The notes below the pieces were generated by a model. The model was not told the origin of the DNA. It did no database searches and was given only the letters and a program-made list of their open reading frames with translations. The position numbers and the translations under genes were made by a program. From Corella eumyota (taxonomy: Eukaryota; Chordata; Ascidiacea; Phlebobranchia; Corellidae), in assembly GCA_963082875.1 (NCBI GenBank), contig OY720100.1, positions 2,108,001 through 2,172,000 of the forward strand: 64,000 nucleotides of DNA, in the 5' to 3' direction. This document shows, one piece after another, positions 38,801-50,200 of the stretch; position 1 is the stretch's first letter; every line of letters begins with the position of its first letter.

Positions 38801-41800
38801 GGTCATTCACTTGTTCTTGTAATACTGGTTACATGGGTGATGGAATTACCTGTTCAGATGAAAATGAATGTTCAACAATGAATGGCGGTTGTGACAGTAA
38901 TGCCAACTGTATGAACAATGTTGGGTCATTTACTTGTTCTTTTAATACTGGTTACATTGGCGATGGAATTACCTGTTCAGATGAAAATGAATGTTCAACA
39001 TTGAATGGCGGCTGTGACAGTAATGCCAACTGTATGAACAATGTTGGGTCATTCACTTGTTCTTGTAATACTGGTTACATTGGCGATGGAATTACCTGTG
39101 CAGATGAAAATGAATGTTCAACAATGAATGGCGGTTGTGACAGTAATGCCAACTGTATGAACAATGTTGGGTCATTCACTTGTTCTTGTAATACTGGTTA
39201 CATTGGCGATGGAATTACCTGTGCAGATGAAAATGAATGTTCAACAATGTATGGCGGTTGTGACAGTAATGCCAACTGTATAAACAATGTTGGGTCATTC
39301 AGTTGTTCTTGTAATAGTGGTTACATGGGTGATGGAATTACCTGTTCAGATGAAAATGAATGTTCAACAATGAATGGCGGTTGTGACAGTAATGCCAACT
39401 GTATGAACAATGTTGGGTCATTTACTTGTTCTTGTAATACTGGTTACATGGGTGATGGATTTACCTGTGCCGATAAAAATGAATGTTCAACAATGAATGG
39501 CGGTTGTGACAGTAATGCCAACTGTATGAACAATGTTGGGTCATTTACTTGTTCTTGTAATACTGGTTACATGGGTGATGGATTTACCTGTACAGATGAA
39601 AATGAATGTTCAACAATGAATGGCGGTTGTGACAGTAATGCCAACTGTATGAACAATGTTGGGTCATTTACTTGTTCTTGTAATACTGGTTACATGGGTG
39701 ATGGATTTACCTGTACAGATGAGAATGAATGTTCAACAATGAATGGCGGTTGTGACAGTAATGCCAACTGTATGAACAATGTTGGGTCATTTACTTGTTC
39801 TTGTAATACTGGTTACATTGGCGATGGAATTACCTGTTCAGATGAAAATGAATGTTCAACATTGAATGGCGGTTGTGACAGTAATGCCAACTGTATGAAC
39901 AATGTTGGGTCATTTACTTGTTCTTGTAATACTGGTTACATGGGTGATGGATTTACCTGTACAGATGAAAATGAATGTTCAACAATGAATGGCGGTTGTG
40001 ACAGTAATGCCAACTGTATGAACAATGTTGGGTCATTTACTTGTTCTTGTAATACTGGTTACATTGGCGATGGAATTACCTGTTCAGATGAAAATGAATG
40101 TTCAACATTGAATGGCGGTTGTGACAGTAATGCCAACTGTATGAACAATGTTGGGTCATTTACTTGTTCTTGTAATACTGGTTACATGGGTGATGGATTT
40201 ACCTGTGCAGATGAAAATGAATGTTCAACAATGAATGGCGGTTGTGACAGTAATGCCAATTGTATGAACAATGTTGGGTCATTCACTTGTTCTTGTAATA
40301 CTGGTTACATTGGCGATGGAATTACCTGTTCAGATGAAAATGAATGTTCAACATTGAATGGCGGTTGTGACAGTAATGCCAACTGTATGAACAATGTTGG
40401 GTCATTTACTTGTTCTTGTAATACTGGTTACATTGGCGATGGATTTACCTGTGCAGATGAAAATGAATGTTCAACAATGAATGGCGGTTGTGACAGTAAT
40501 GCCAATTGTATGAACAATGTTGGGTCATTTACTTGTTCTTGTAATACTGGTTACATTGGCGATGGATTCACCTGTGCAGATGAAAATGAATGTTCAACAA
40601 TGAATGGCGGTTGTGACAGTAATGCCAACTGTATGAACAATGTTGGGTCATTCACTTGTTCTTGTAATACTGGTTACATTGGCGATAGACTTACCTGTGC
40701 AGATGAGAATGAATGTTCAACAATGAATGGCGGTTGTGACAGTAATGCCAACTGTATGAACAATGTTGGGTCATTCACTTGTTCTTGTAATACTGGTTAC
40801 ATTGGCGATGGACTTACCTGTGCAGATGAGAATGAATGTTCAACAATGAATGGCGGTTGTGACAGTAATGCCAACTGTATAAACAATGTTGGGTCATTCA
40901 CTTGTTCTTGTAATACTGGTTACATGGGTGATGGATTTACCTGTACAGATGAAAATGAATGTTCAACAATGAATGGCGGTTGTGACAGTAATGCCAACTG
41001 TATGAACAATGTTGGGTCATTTACTTGTTCTTGTAATACTGGTTACATGGGTGATGGATTTACCTGTGCAGATGAAAATGAATGTTCAACAATGAATGGC
41101 GGTTGTGACAGTAATGCCAACTGTATGAACAATGTTGGGTCATTCACTTGTTCTTGTAATACTGGTTACATTGGCGATGGACTTACCTGTGCAGATGAAA
41201 ATGAATGTTCAACAATGAATGGCGGTTGTGACAGTAATGCCAACTGTATGAACAATGTTGGGTCATTTACTTGTTCTTGTAATACTGGTTACATTGGCGA
41301 TGGACTTACCTGTGCAGATGAGAATGAATGTTCAACAATGAATGGCGGTTGTGACAGTAATGCCAACTGTATGAACAATGTTGGGTCATTCACTTGTTTT
41401 TGTAATACTGGTTACATTGGCGATGGACTTACCTGTGCAGATGAGAATGAATGTTCAACAATGAATGGCGGTTGTGACAGTAATGCCAACTGTATGAACA
41501 ATGTTGGGTCATTCACTTGTTCTTGTAGTACTGGTTACATTGGCGATGGAATTACCTGTGCAGATGAAAATGAATGTTCAACAATGAATGGCGGTTGTGA
41601 CAGTAATGCCAACTGTATGAACAATGTTGGGTCATTCACTTGTTCTTGTAGTACTGGTTACATTGGCGATGGACTTACCTGTGCAGATGAGAATGAATGT
41701 TCAACAATGAATGGCGGTTGTGACAGTAATGCCAACTGTATGAACAATGTTGGGTCATTCACTTGTTCTTGTAATACTGGTTACATGGGTGATGGATTTA

Positions 41801-42868
41801 CCTGTGCAGACATAAATGAATGTGAATTAATGACAGACAATTGCAGTGATGATGCTAATTGTTCAAACACAATTGGATCGTTTACATGCAATTGTTTATT
41901 TTATGGGAATGGGATTAATTGTACATATTGTCCAAATGTTTCTCTTATAGATGTGTGTCAACCATTGAACATTTTTGAAAGTTGTCCATTTAATGAACTG
42001 TGTTTTTTAGAAACGGCAAGTATGTAAAGATGTGTTATAATCAATTATGTATTGTTTTTTTTTTTAAATAATTCAAGTTATAACTTACTACTTGCTTAGT
42101 CAAAAATTAGTATATTAAATTAACTTTCATGATTAAAAAAGTATACTGATTAGTTATATTATGTTGAGAACAGACAATTTATCAGCACAATACAATTGTG
42201 ATGTTTGTGAGGTAACAACCAGAACAAACTGTGTTGAAGCTCGTGAATTATGTCCAGATGTTCCAAATTATTGTCAACAAGATGGTGTTTGTGGGAACCA
42301 TATTGGGTCCAACTGCACCTTTAATGGTACCGGGGTTTCTTGTTCATGTTTGGACGGTTTTTCATTTAATGCTACAACGCTTTTGTGTAAGAACTTTACA
42401 TATATTAATGTTTTAAATAAATAAGAAATCGAAATCTCAAACTGCCTAAGTCAACCTGACACTGATTTAGAGTAACAAATGTAAATTTCCAATCAAATAT
42501 AGAAAAAATTTATACCGTGAATGTTTTTAAATTTGATGACTTTAAATATGTATTTGTTTTAGATTAGTTACAATAACTTAAAAATATTAGTTATTTTTCT
42601 TAAAAGTATTTTTGCAGAATAATTTAAATCCTACTTTAAGGTATTAGAAATCCTTCAACTTTGCCAATTTGGGTAACATCTGTGATTGCTGTGGTTGGTG
42701 TAGGTTTCACAGCAACTACAGTCTCAGCTTTAACTTTATTTTTAAGAAATGAGGTAACTTATAATTTATTTAACATTTATTATATATACTTTATTTTTAT
42801 TACTTTTTACATAAGTTTAATAAAATTAGGCATTGTATTAAATTAATATTTTTTTTTAGTTATCTTAA
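32895..42868 (+). CDS. Giant transmembrane protein 1: CBM2-like, thyroglobulin type-1, 52 EGF domains
   Basis: Ten exons: 32895-32972, 33243-33371, 33884-33990, 34258-34405, 34663-34813, 35002-35226, 35537-42019, 42174-42386, 42641-42753, 42860-42868; 2551 residues. Signal peptide MRVYFVLGILVYF; CBM2-like domain (about 27-150) almost identical to that of the neighbouring GH9 gene, with the same exon lengths and phases; basic linker with KIHRKRS; thyroglobulin type-1 domain in exon 6 with CYC in place of CWC. Exon 7 (6,483 bp) encodes a divergent first EGF, 50 calcium-binding-type EGFs of exactly 41 residues, and a divergent last EGF (DINECELMTDNC). Then come a cysteine-rich module (YNCDVCEV to CSCLDGFSF), one membrane helix (exon 9) and a tail ending LRNELS. 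The last exon codes two residues and the stop. Type I surface protein; I infer that its CBM faces the cellulosic tunic. Confidence 0.87.
33509..33798 (+). repeat. tRNA-derived SINE, full-length copy
   Basis: In intron 2 of giant gene 1, same strand as the gene. GGCAGCGTGGTGTAGTGG head, B box GGGTTCAATCCC, A-run at 33788-33798. One of the best-preserved copies in the window, so among the youngest. Confidence 0.87.
35331..35391 (+). repeat. SINE fragment
   Basis: Degenerate central piece of the tRNA-derived SINE in the intron before the EGF exon. It matches the element's GCTGTAGCGCTCTTGAGTAA section through CTGCTGAGCCAGC with many changes. Confidence 0.4.
35659..41808 (+). repeat. Coding tandem repeat, 50 units of exactly 123 bp (EGF)
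   Basis: From the GAT codon at 35659 to the GAC codon at 41809 is 6,150 bases, exactly 50 x 123, with no length variation. Each unit encodes one six-cysteine EGF with the calcium-binding signature DENEC and the Asx-hydroxylation pattern C-x-N-x4-F-x-C-x-C. Variation is confined to a few positions (IGDG or MGDG, ITC, FTC or LTC, ADEN, TDEN or SDEN). Diagnostic variants recur 984 bases (eight units) apart: MKGG at 35925 and 36909, each followed by DVNEC. That shows a block duplication. One unit has lost a cysteine (CSFN, near 38940). Confidence 0.95.
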
Positions 42869-43504
42869 GGGAGTTTTAAATTTTGATAAATTTGTTTTTG
42901 AATATTCTTTTTAAAAATTCATTGTCTTTATTTGTTGAAGTCCTTTTATAATTACCTAACATTTTTATAAATTTATTTTACATGACATTTAAATATAAAT
43001 TTAACCCTTTTTATTTTAGGTGTGGATTAAATATAAAGTTACCCCTGGTTGAACAAGGTTTTGGTTTTTTTAAATTTGTAAGTTGCCAAACTTATTAGGC
43101 AATTTAGCCCAATTGTTTATTTATTTAACTTAAAATATTATTGGTAATTTAATTTCTTAAAATTTTTATTTTAAGTAAATTTCACTTTGACCAAGGTTTG
43201 GTTTCGTTTTTTTACAGATTGTAATTTTTATTTTTATATGTAAATTATATAAGTCTACATTTTTAAAAGTATTTTTTAAGTGTTTTTTTACAGGACATTT
43301 TTATTTTAGTAGCCTCAATAGGCCTATATAGATTTTTTAATGATTGTTTTGCAACAGTTTAAAACAAATCAATTAAAATTTGACAAACGACTTATTATAC
43401 TGTGAATTTGTTTACACCGTGAAGTTCAAAATAGTAAAATTTAGGAGGCTGAAAGTTTATCAACCGTAAAGAAGCAATGTTACGTATACAAATGCGATGC
43501 TGAG

Positions 43505-43690
43505 TCATAGAACTCAAAAGGGCAAGAAAACCAATAAAGAAGTTAACTCACCACAATGTAATAAAAATAACCCAAAAAGATATAATGTACTTCAATACTG
43601 GAAGTATAGATGACCTAGCTGGTGTGTTGATTCAAAGATCGAGTAGAATTGTTAAATATAAACACACGTCGAGGCCAAGTTGTGAAACCA
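43505..43690 (+). pseudogene. Relic of a thyroglobulin type-1 exon
   Basis: Sequence clearly related to exon 6 of the GH9 gene. The stretch around CCACAATGTAATAAAAATAA continues through AGATATAATGTACTTCAAT, GCTGGTGTGTTGATTC and AAAATTGTTAAATATAAACA-like blocks in the same order. An in-frame TGA falls where the GH9 copy has AGAGGA (near 43609), and one stretch is missing near the middle. It matches the GH9 copy better than the thyroglobulin exon of giant gene 1, so it points to a third, lost copy of the module on this side. No flanking CBM exons were recognised. Confidence 0.75.
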
Positions 43691-44854
43691 ACAAATACAA
43701 TAAATATTTCTTTTCTCTGGAATTTAAACTTTAATTTTACTTCCAATGATCGTATTAAAGCCATGAAGTAAAACAATATCACATAAGAATTTTTGTTTTG
43801 TTTTTAAACGCTTTTGATGACGCACTATCAAAGTTTGTAAATATTTATATTTTTGGGGGAATGAAATTAACTCGCAAAAATATATATTTTTAATAAAGTT
43901 TTAATACTATTGGTAGGTTAGCACAAACGTATGTTTTTGTATTAAGATTTGATGCTTTTTATTAAGGTTTATATAACGTAATAGTAGTTTGACGAGGCGC
44001 ATTTACATATAAGTAAGTTAGGGTAAAAATAGTTTTTCTTAACCTCAACTAAGAAATTTATAAATAGCCTAAGCAATTTTTATCTGCTAAATTATGCTTC
44101 GAAAAACATGAACGAGTATAACAAATTGCAACAAAATTTTTTTTAAACTGTAGTAATTTTATCGACCTAAATATATTACAATAAGAAGAGCGAAAAATGG
44201 TTTTTGATTGAGAGACTATAAAATATTTGCATGTTGTTTAAAAAGCGTTTTTATTAAGCTCTATTCGGGGTTTTCTAAAACAAAATTTTTATAAAATCAA
44301 AATCTTTTATTTTTATTTTTACAACTGTACATTTTCTTTTGTGTAAAAAAAAATATTTAGGTTCAACAAAAAGTTCTGTAAATATCCAAAAGGATATAGG
44401 CTACCGCAATCTGTTTAGCTAGATACTCTATGTATAGAAATCAAAATAATCTTGTTTAATAAAAGTCAGTACACTTATATATATATTCAAGCGTAACACA
44501 ACTTTATATATAGGAAACAGCCACTTGTTATTATTTTTTATGTTATTTATTTGCGTGTAGAACATGAATAGCTTTAAAATGATGTTGCAAAGAGAGATTA
44601 TTTTAATAGGTTAGAAGTGGTTTATTTCGTTCACTGTAAAAATTGAGAAATTTAAGAGGTTTGTTTTTATTTTAAATGGTTCAGGTAATAAACTACGCAT
44701 GAGTTAACATTTAAAAGTTTCGTTTTTTTTAAGGAAGATTAAAAATAAATTTAAGCCTAAAGTCAAAACGCCAAGTGAGGTTTTACTTTTATTTATTTAA
44801 CTGAGTAATAAAAAATTCTCCTTAAGCAAATTGTAATTTAACCCGGGACCCAAT

Positions 44855-46430
44855 TTTTAGTTTGTTTGTTTTTTGTTATAATTATTTTGTTGGCGGAATG
44901 GCGCCGGTCTTGTTATGACGTCATAATCAGTGATAACTAACCGCTTCTTAGCTGTGCAAACGTAACTTGTTACCACAACCAGGAAATATAAATTTTAAAA
45001 CAAAAATAAAATTAAAAAAACTTAAAACGATTTTTAAAGCACGGAAACGCTAATTTTAAGTTCCCGATTTTTTGTTTTTGACGTAAGACCTGGCGCGATT
45101 GTTTTGTGTGGTTAGGGTCAAATTCCCCTTGTCTACGCACGAGACTAAACCCCGTTTTTTTATAAATTTTAGTTCTATTCGATTTTGCTATTACAAATAT
45201 CAACAAGACTATACAAATATTTATATAAAAAGTTTTCACAATTCAAAATAAATGTTAATTTGTTTGTGTTTTTAAATAAAATTTATTTTTAAATATCGAA
45301 ACCTAGTGTTGTAAGATTTGGTCGAAATTTAATCTAAAACAAATATCACGTAAAAAGAAATTCTACGGTTGTGGACTAAAATTCTAAAGAAAATCGTTCT
45401 TTTGTTAGTTTTATCTCTTTCTATATCGAGATTTAATTTTACTTTTATATGCGGTGATATAGCTTTACGATTATAAAAAATTTTTTTCCACTAAATTTAA
45501 ATTTTATGAAAATCCCAGAAACATAGCGACAAAAACCCCTTATCTTGTTTGAGTAAACTTTTGCTTAGATCGTTTGCTTCATTGCATTTAAATTGAAAAA
45601 AACCTTTGAAAGAAAAAGGGAAAATTGAGCATTTTTACCCATTTTTGTTTGTCGTAGAGTATTAAGTAACATCAGATAAAGTTTTTACGTGTTTTTAGTA
45701 ACTTAACAGATTAAAGATATGTTTAATTTCAAAATATATTATTATATATAATTAGGTAGTGCAACTTTAACAAAATTTAAGTTAGAATATCCAAAATGTA
45801 CATTAACTTTTATATTAGCGGTTACATATAATATTAGCTTTACGTTTTAAAAAAATAATTCTTTCAGTTAAAAAAGTGTATTTAAGTTAGACTTATTTGT
45901 TGATGTATTTTTGCGCCATATTTAACTTTACTTTACCTTAACCTGCATGCAAATTACGAATATTTTCTCACAGCAGAAGTATGTTGTTACTATTTTTTGT
46001 GGTGTAACGGTTGCTGATTTTGTACTTAAAGTTAAATTCAACATAATACGAGATTGTTGTGTTATTATATGTTGCCATATTCAAGAGTAATTGTCATTAA
46101 AAAATAATTTTTTTATATAGTTTTACAATTGTAACAAGCAATAAATATAAGGTTTTGCCGAATTTAATTAATTACGTTTGCGTAAGCTTGAGTTGGTTTT
46201 AAAAATGCGCTTAGATTTTGCAGAAATATCTTTAATTCATTAAAACCTCATGCACGCACAAATAAGGTTGCTTCAATTTAAAATAATCAAATTACTTGTC
46301 TGCTTTTTGTTGCTAATTTAAATAGTTTTTTGCAAGGCGCGTATATAAGAAACTATTTATATGTTATATTTAAAACTACATGTTTTTTTAAAGATTAATT
46401 TTTATTAACGTTATGTATAAATGATGCAAA
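44855..46430 (+). promoter_or_regulatory. Upstream block of giant gene 2, duplicated before gene 3
   Basis: About 1.58 kb immediately before the start codon is conserved at 61630-63205 with scattered substitutions and several indels. Near the left edge it holds GATGGCGCCGG-like sequence followed by TTATGACGTCATAATC, and it continues with no coding signal to the start codon. Conservation alone can reflect a recent duplication, but the block is a natural candidate for the shared promoter. Confidence 0.55.
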
Positions 46431-47223
46431 ATGTTTAAAAATCCTCAAAAATCGATGTTTAAAATCCCAGTCTTAGCTTTTGTGTTTTGTTTAATAAATA
46501 CAGGAAATGGACAATTAGCAGGTATTTAGTTAATTACTTGTTTAATAATAATAATAAAAATTTGTTTTTTAAGAAGTTTAAATAGCTGGAAGAATTTAGT
46601 AATTAAATACATAATTTAAGGATAAAGTTATTTTTTTAATATTAATGTTGCATAGGGAGTTCCCCTACTATTAAACTTACCACGAGTTTTAAAACTTTGA
46701 TTATAAAAGGATAATCAGATTAATCCTTTTTTATTATTTTATAGCTCCAGTAGTTGACCCAATAAACGAATCCTCGGTAACTTTTAACAGTTTTCAAGTC
46801 AGTTTTTCAAGTGTAGATGATGTTGTTTTATATCAAGTTAGATTCCAATCTCGTTACGATTCCAATAATGTCGGGTTCGTTAACGGAACTAGTACTATAA
46901 TACTCGTTTCTGTAAGTAAACTGTTTACTATTAAAGTTGACTTTGCTGTATTACTGCCCCTTTATTTGTTAACTTTTTTTTAAACCAATATACCGAACTT
47001 TATATTATACACTCATAACTGATGTATTTTAAATCAATGTAATTATGTTTTAATATGTGTAGAGCGATGATGTTCGCTCAAATATTATTTATGATGTCCA
47101 AGTCAGAGCTTTTGATAATTTCAGCAATGTCGGAAATTTTAGTGAAATTGTTTCCATCAGAACAGGTTTTTATTTTTTTAAATTTTTTATTAATTTTACT
47201 TATAATTTATGCATTGTATAAAA
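44855..47223 (+). repeat. Segmental tandem duplication, first copy
   Basis: This block, covering the upstream region and the first three exons of giant gene 2, recurs at 61630-64000 with a constant offset of 16,775 bases both at the left edge and through the three exons. Internal gains and losses of bases cancel between these points. The window ends inside the second copy. Confidence 0.9.
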
Positions 47224-50200
47224 GTAAACCTGAGCAGTGTGATGTAGTAATCAGAACACTTGCTGCACTACTGAGGTCCTGGGTTCGATCCTTACTGCTC
47301 TTATGCTGTAGCGCCTATGTGTAAAGCCAGCTCTTAATCGGCAGCAAAATTGTCGGGCAATTATATTTTATAACATCTTAAACTGCTAAAAACAACACAT
47401 TGGGTCGGTGTAGATGATGTTAATCTATGTTTAGGTCATGAATTTGATCGTACCACATCGAGAATAAATATATAAAAAACACTGTAAAAAAAATTTACCA
47501 CAAAAAATACTAATGGATTAATTATGTTAGAATTGTTTTGTTTTGGGTGTCTTCAGCCTCACTTTAAGAGCCAGGGCATGAGAACAGTGAAAATTAAACC
47601 TAGAACTTGCCAATTTGATGTCAGACAATGGGAAAATGCAAATACATTAGTATTGTGCCTAGTATGGACCATTTCATTTTAAATAGCTTATTTTTACTAA
47701 TTTTTTATTATAGCTCCATCTGGTGTCAACATCACAAGTTTCATCACTACTCCAGAATTTATCACGGTTTTTATTCAAGAAATACCAGGGGTTATCTCAT
47801 GGGTGGTTGAATATACAAATACAAGAACTAGTCAAGTTAATACAAGTATTGTACCTGATGATGTACCAGCTAATTCTTCCTATATTGCTATGTGAGTTTA
47901 TTTTTTTTAGACTAAGTTTTTTTGCTGCATTACGAAACATTGTGATTAATTTGCTTAACAAAATATTTAAATTTTTATTTGGAATAAACCTATCCCAAAA
48001 AAGAAATCATTAAGCCAATCGAAATTCTATCAATTTAATGTCTAACTTAAATTTAAGTTTAGATGCATTGTTTGTTTCTTTATAAAATGTTTCAATTAAA
48101 ATATTACTGTTTGTTTTTTTTGTAGTTTGTTAGATTTAATTCCAAACACTGAATATAACGTGAGAGCTCGGGCATTAGGTGTTCAGGGATTTACATCAAA
48201 TTTAACTGAATCTCAAAGTCCTTTTGGTGTTTCACAGTTAATTACAACAGGTATTTTTTATATTAAAGTAGGTTTTAGTAACTAAACATTTAAAAAGTGT
48301 AGTTTTATTTCTGTATATTTAATATACTTTCACATAATGCTTTTTACATATGTTAAAATAGTTTACTAATAATTTTTTCTATTTATCTAGCAATAAAATC
48401 ATTTATATTTTGTTATTATAGACATGACATCAGTTTTTGGGCAAGTTAATTCTCTTACTACCACTTTTACTGTAGCTAACAACTCCGATACAACTTTAAG
48501 AAATGAGATTTCAACCAACCTCACCTCTGCTTATCAGAGTTTATCTAGCAATGTTTTTAATGTTGTTGTACTTATGTTAATTGATGGATCAATGAATATA
48601 GACCATGAGATATTTTTAAATGACAACACAACTACTCCAGACACGAGTGCCTTAAATACAACTAATTTAGATGTTGGTTTATTTGGCTCTAACCAAATTA
48701 TTACTAGTAAGAAAATTAATAAATAGTTTTTAAAATAACAAACAGAATTTTCGGGAAATTAGATTTTGTTTACTTTTTTTAAGTTATAGATTACTACTTT
48801 TTGGATAACAATATATTTTGTAAGCATTAACTTCATACTGGCAGCGTGGCATAATGATTAACTATGTTAGGTCCTGGGTTGGATCTCCATTGTTCTTATG
48901 CTGTAGGGGCCTTATGTAAGGTGCTATAACTGGTAAAAGTTTCTAAGCCAACATATAATTAGCAGTTTAATTTTCATGCAATTATTATCCACAATTTTTC
49001 AATCTGCCAAAGTAAACTTCAGACTGGGTAAAGGGTAACTAATGTTACTTTATGTTTATGTTGTAAAGTCATTATTATAATTAAATTTATTATGTGTTTA
49101 AAAACTGCATTTATCACTAATATTTTAACAAATTTATATTAAGGAACTGGATCATTTCCTGATGGATACATATTTAGTGATAACAATTTAATTGCTTTTG
49201 CATCTATCCCACCTTGTTCAACTCAAGATAATAGAACATGGTCTTTGTATAATAACATGGGGTTAGTTGCTTCAACTTTATTTCCTGAAAGTTCAAGTAG
49301 TGATGCATCTGCACAAACTCCAGATAGAATAGAATTTAATCAAACAGGTATTTGTCAAAAAAGTTAAGTTATTTGTTTCTCTTTTAAAAAAATATACATG
49401 GTAGGTTGTAATAAATTTATATTTATCCAAATGTTTATTATAAATAACAAACTATATTTAATGATTGTATTGTAATTTTAGATTTAACAATCTTGCCCGA
49501 GGGTGATACGAATTTTACTATTCTTTTCAATTTAACATCAAACACGATCTATGGAATAAGACAAACTTATTTGATTTATTGTGATACTAGGTTTGAATAT
49601 AGTAGATTTTATCAAGCTATTCAAAGTTCTGAGTTAAGAAGATATACAATTTTATATACTACTGGTAAGGGTATAAATTAACACATGTATAATAAATACC
49701 GGCAGTGTGGTAGTGGTAAGAACACTTGGTACACCACACATGAGGTCGTGGGTTTTATCCCCACTGATCTCATGCTGTAGCGTCCTTGAGTAAGGCGCTA
49801 TAAACGCTATAAACTCCTGCTGAGCCACCACTTAATCAGCAGTATAATTATCGGGCAATTATAATCTATAATATCCCAAACTGCCACAGGCAACTCGAGA
49901 CTGGGTCGAAGTAACTGATGTTACCCTTAAAGTCGCGCATTCGACTTTCTCTCATCAAGGATAAAGATATATACAAAGATATACAAAGAAATAACTAAAC
50001 ACTATTAAAACAGTTTAGTTAAAGTGTTTTAAAGTAAAACTGCCATTATTGCTATTACAACAGGAAGTGTAAATATTTTGCATTTTTGAATTATAGTTTA
50101 ATGTATTTTTCATATAACATTTTTTGTGTTAACATGATTTTGCCATATGACTGAATTACAATATTAGTTTAAATGCCCAAATTATTTTTTAGACCCATCC

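Larger units (their letters stand above)
42869..46430. other. Intergenic region between giant genes 1 and 2
   Basis: AT-rich. It contains a decayed thyroglobulin type-1 exon near 43505-43690 (separate entry). From about 44855 it also contains the upstream block that is duplicated before gene 3 (separate entry). No intact gene was found; the minus-strand 75-codon frame at 45012-45239 lies inside the duplicated block and shows no protein signature. Confidence 0.5.
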
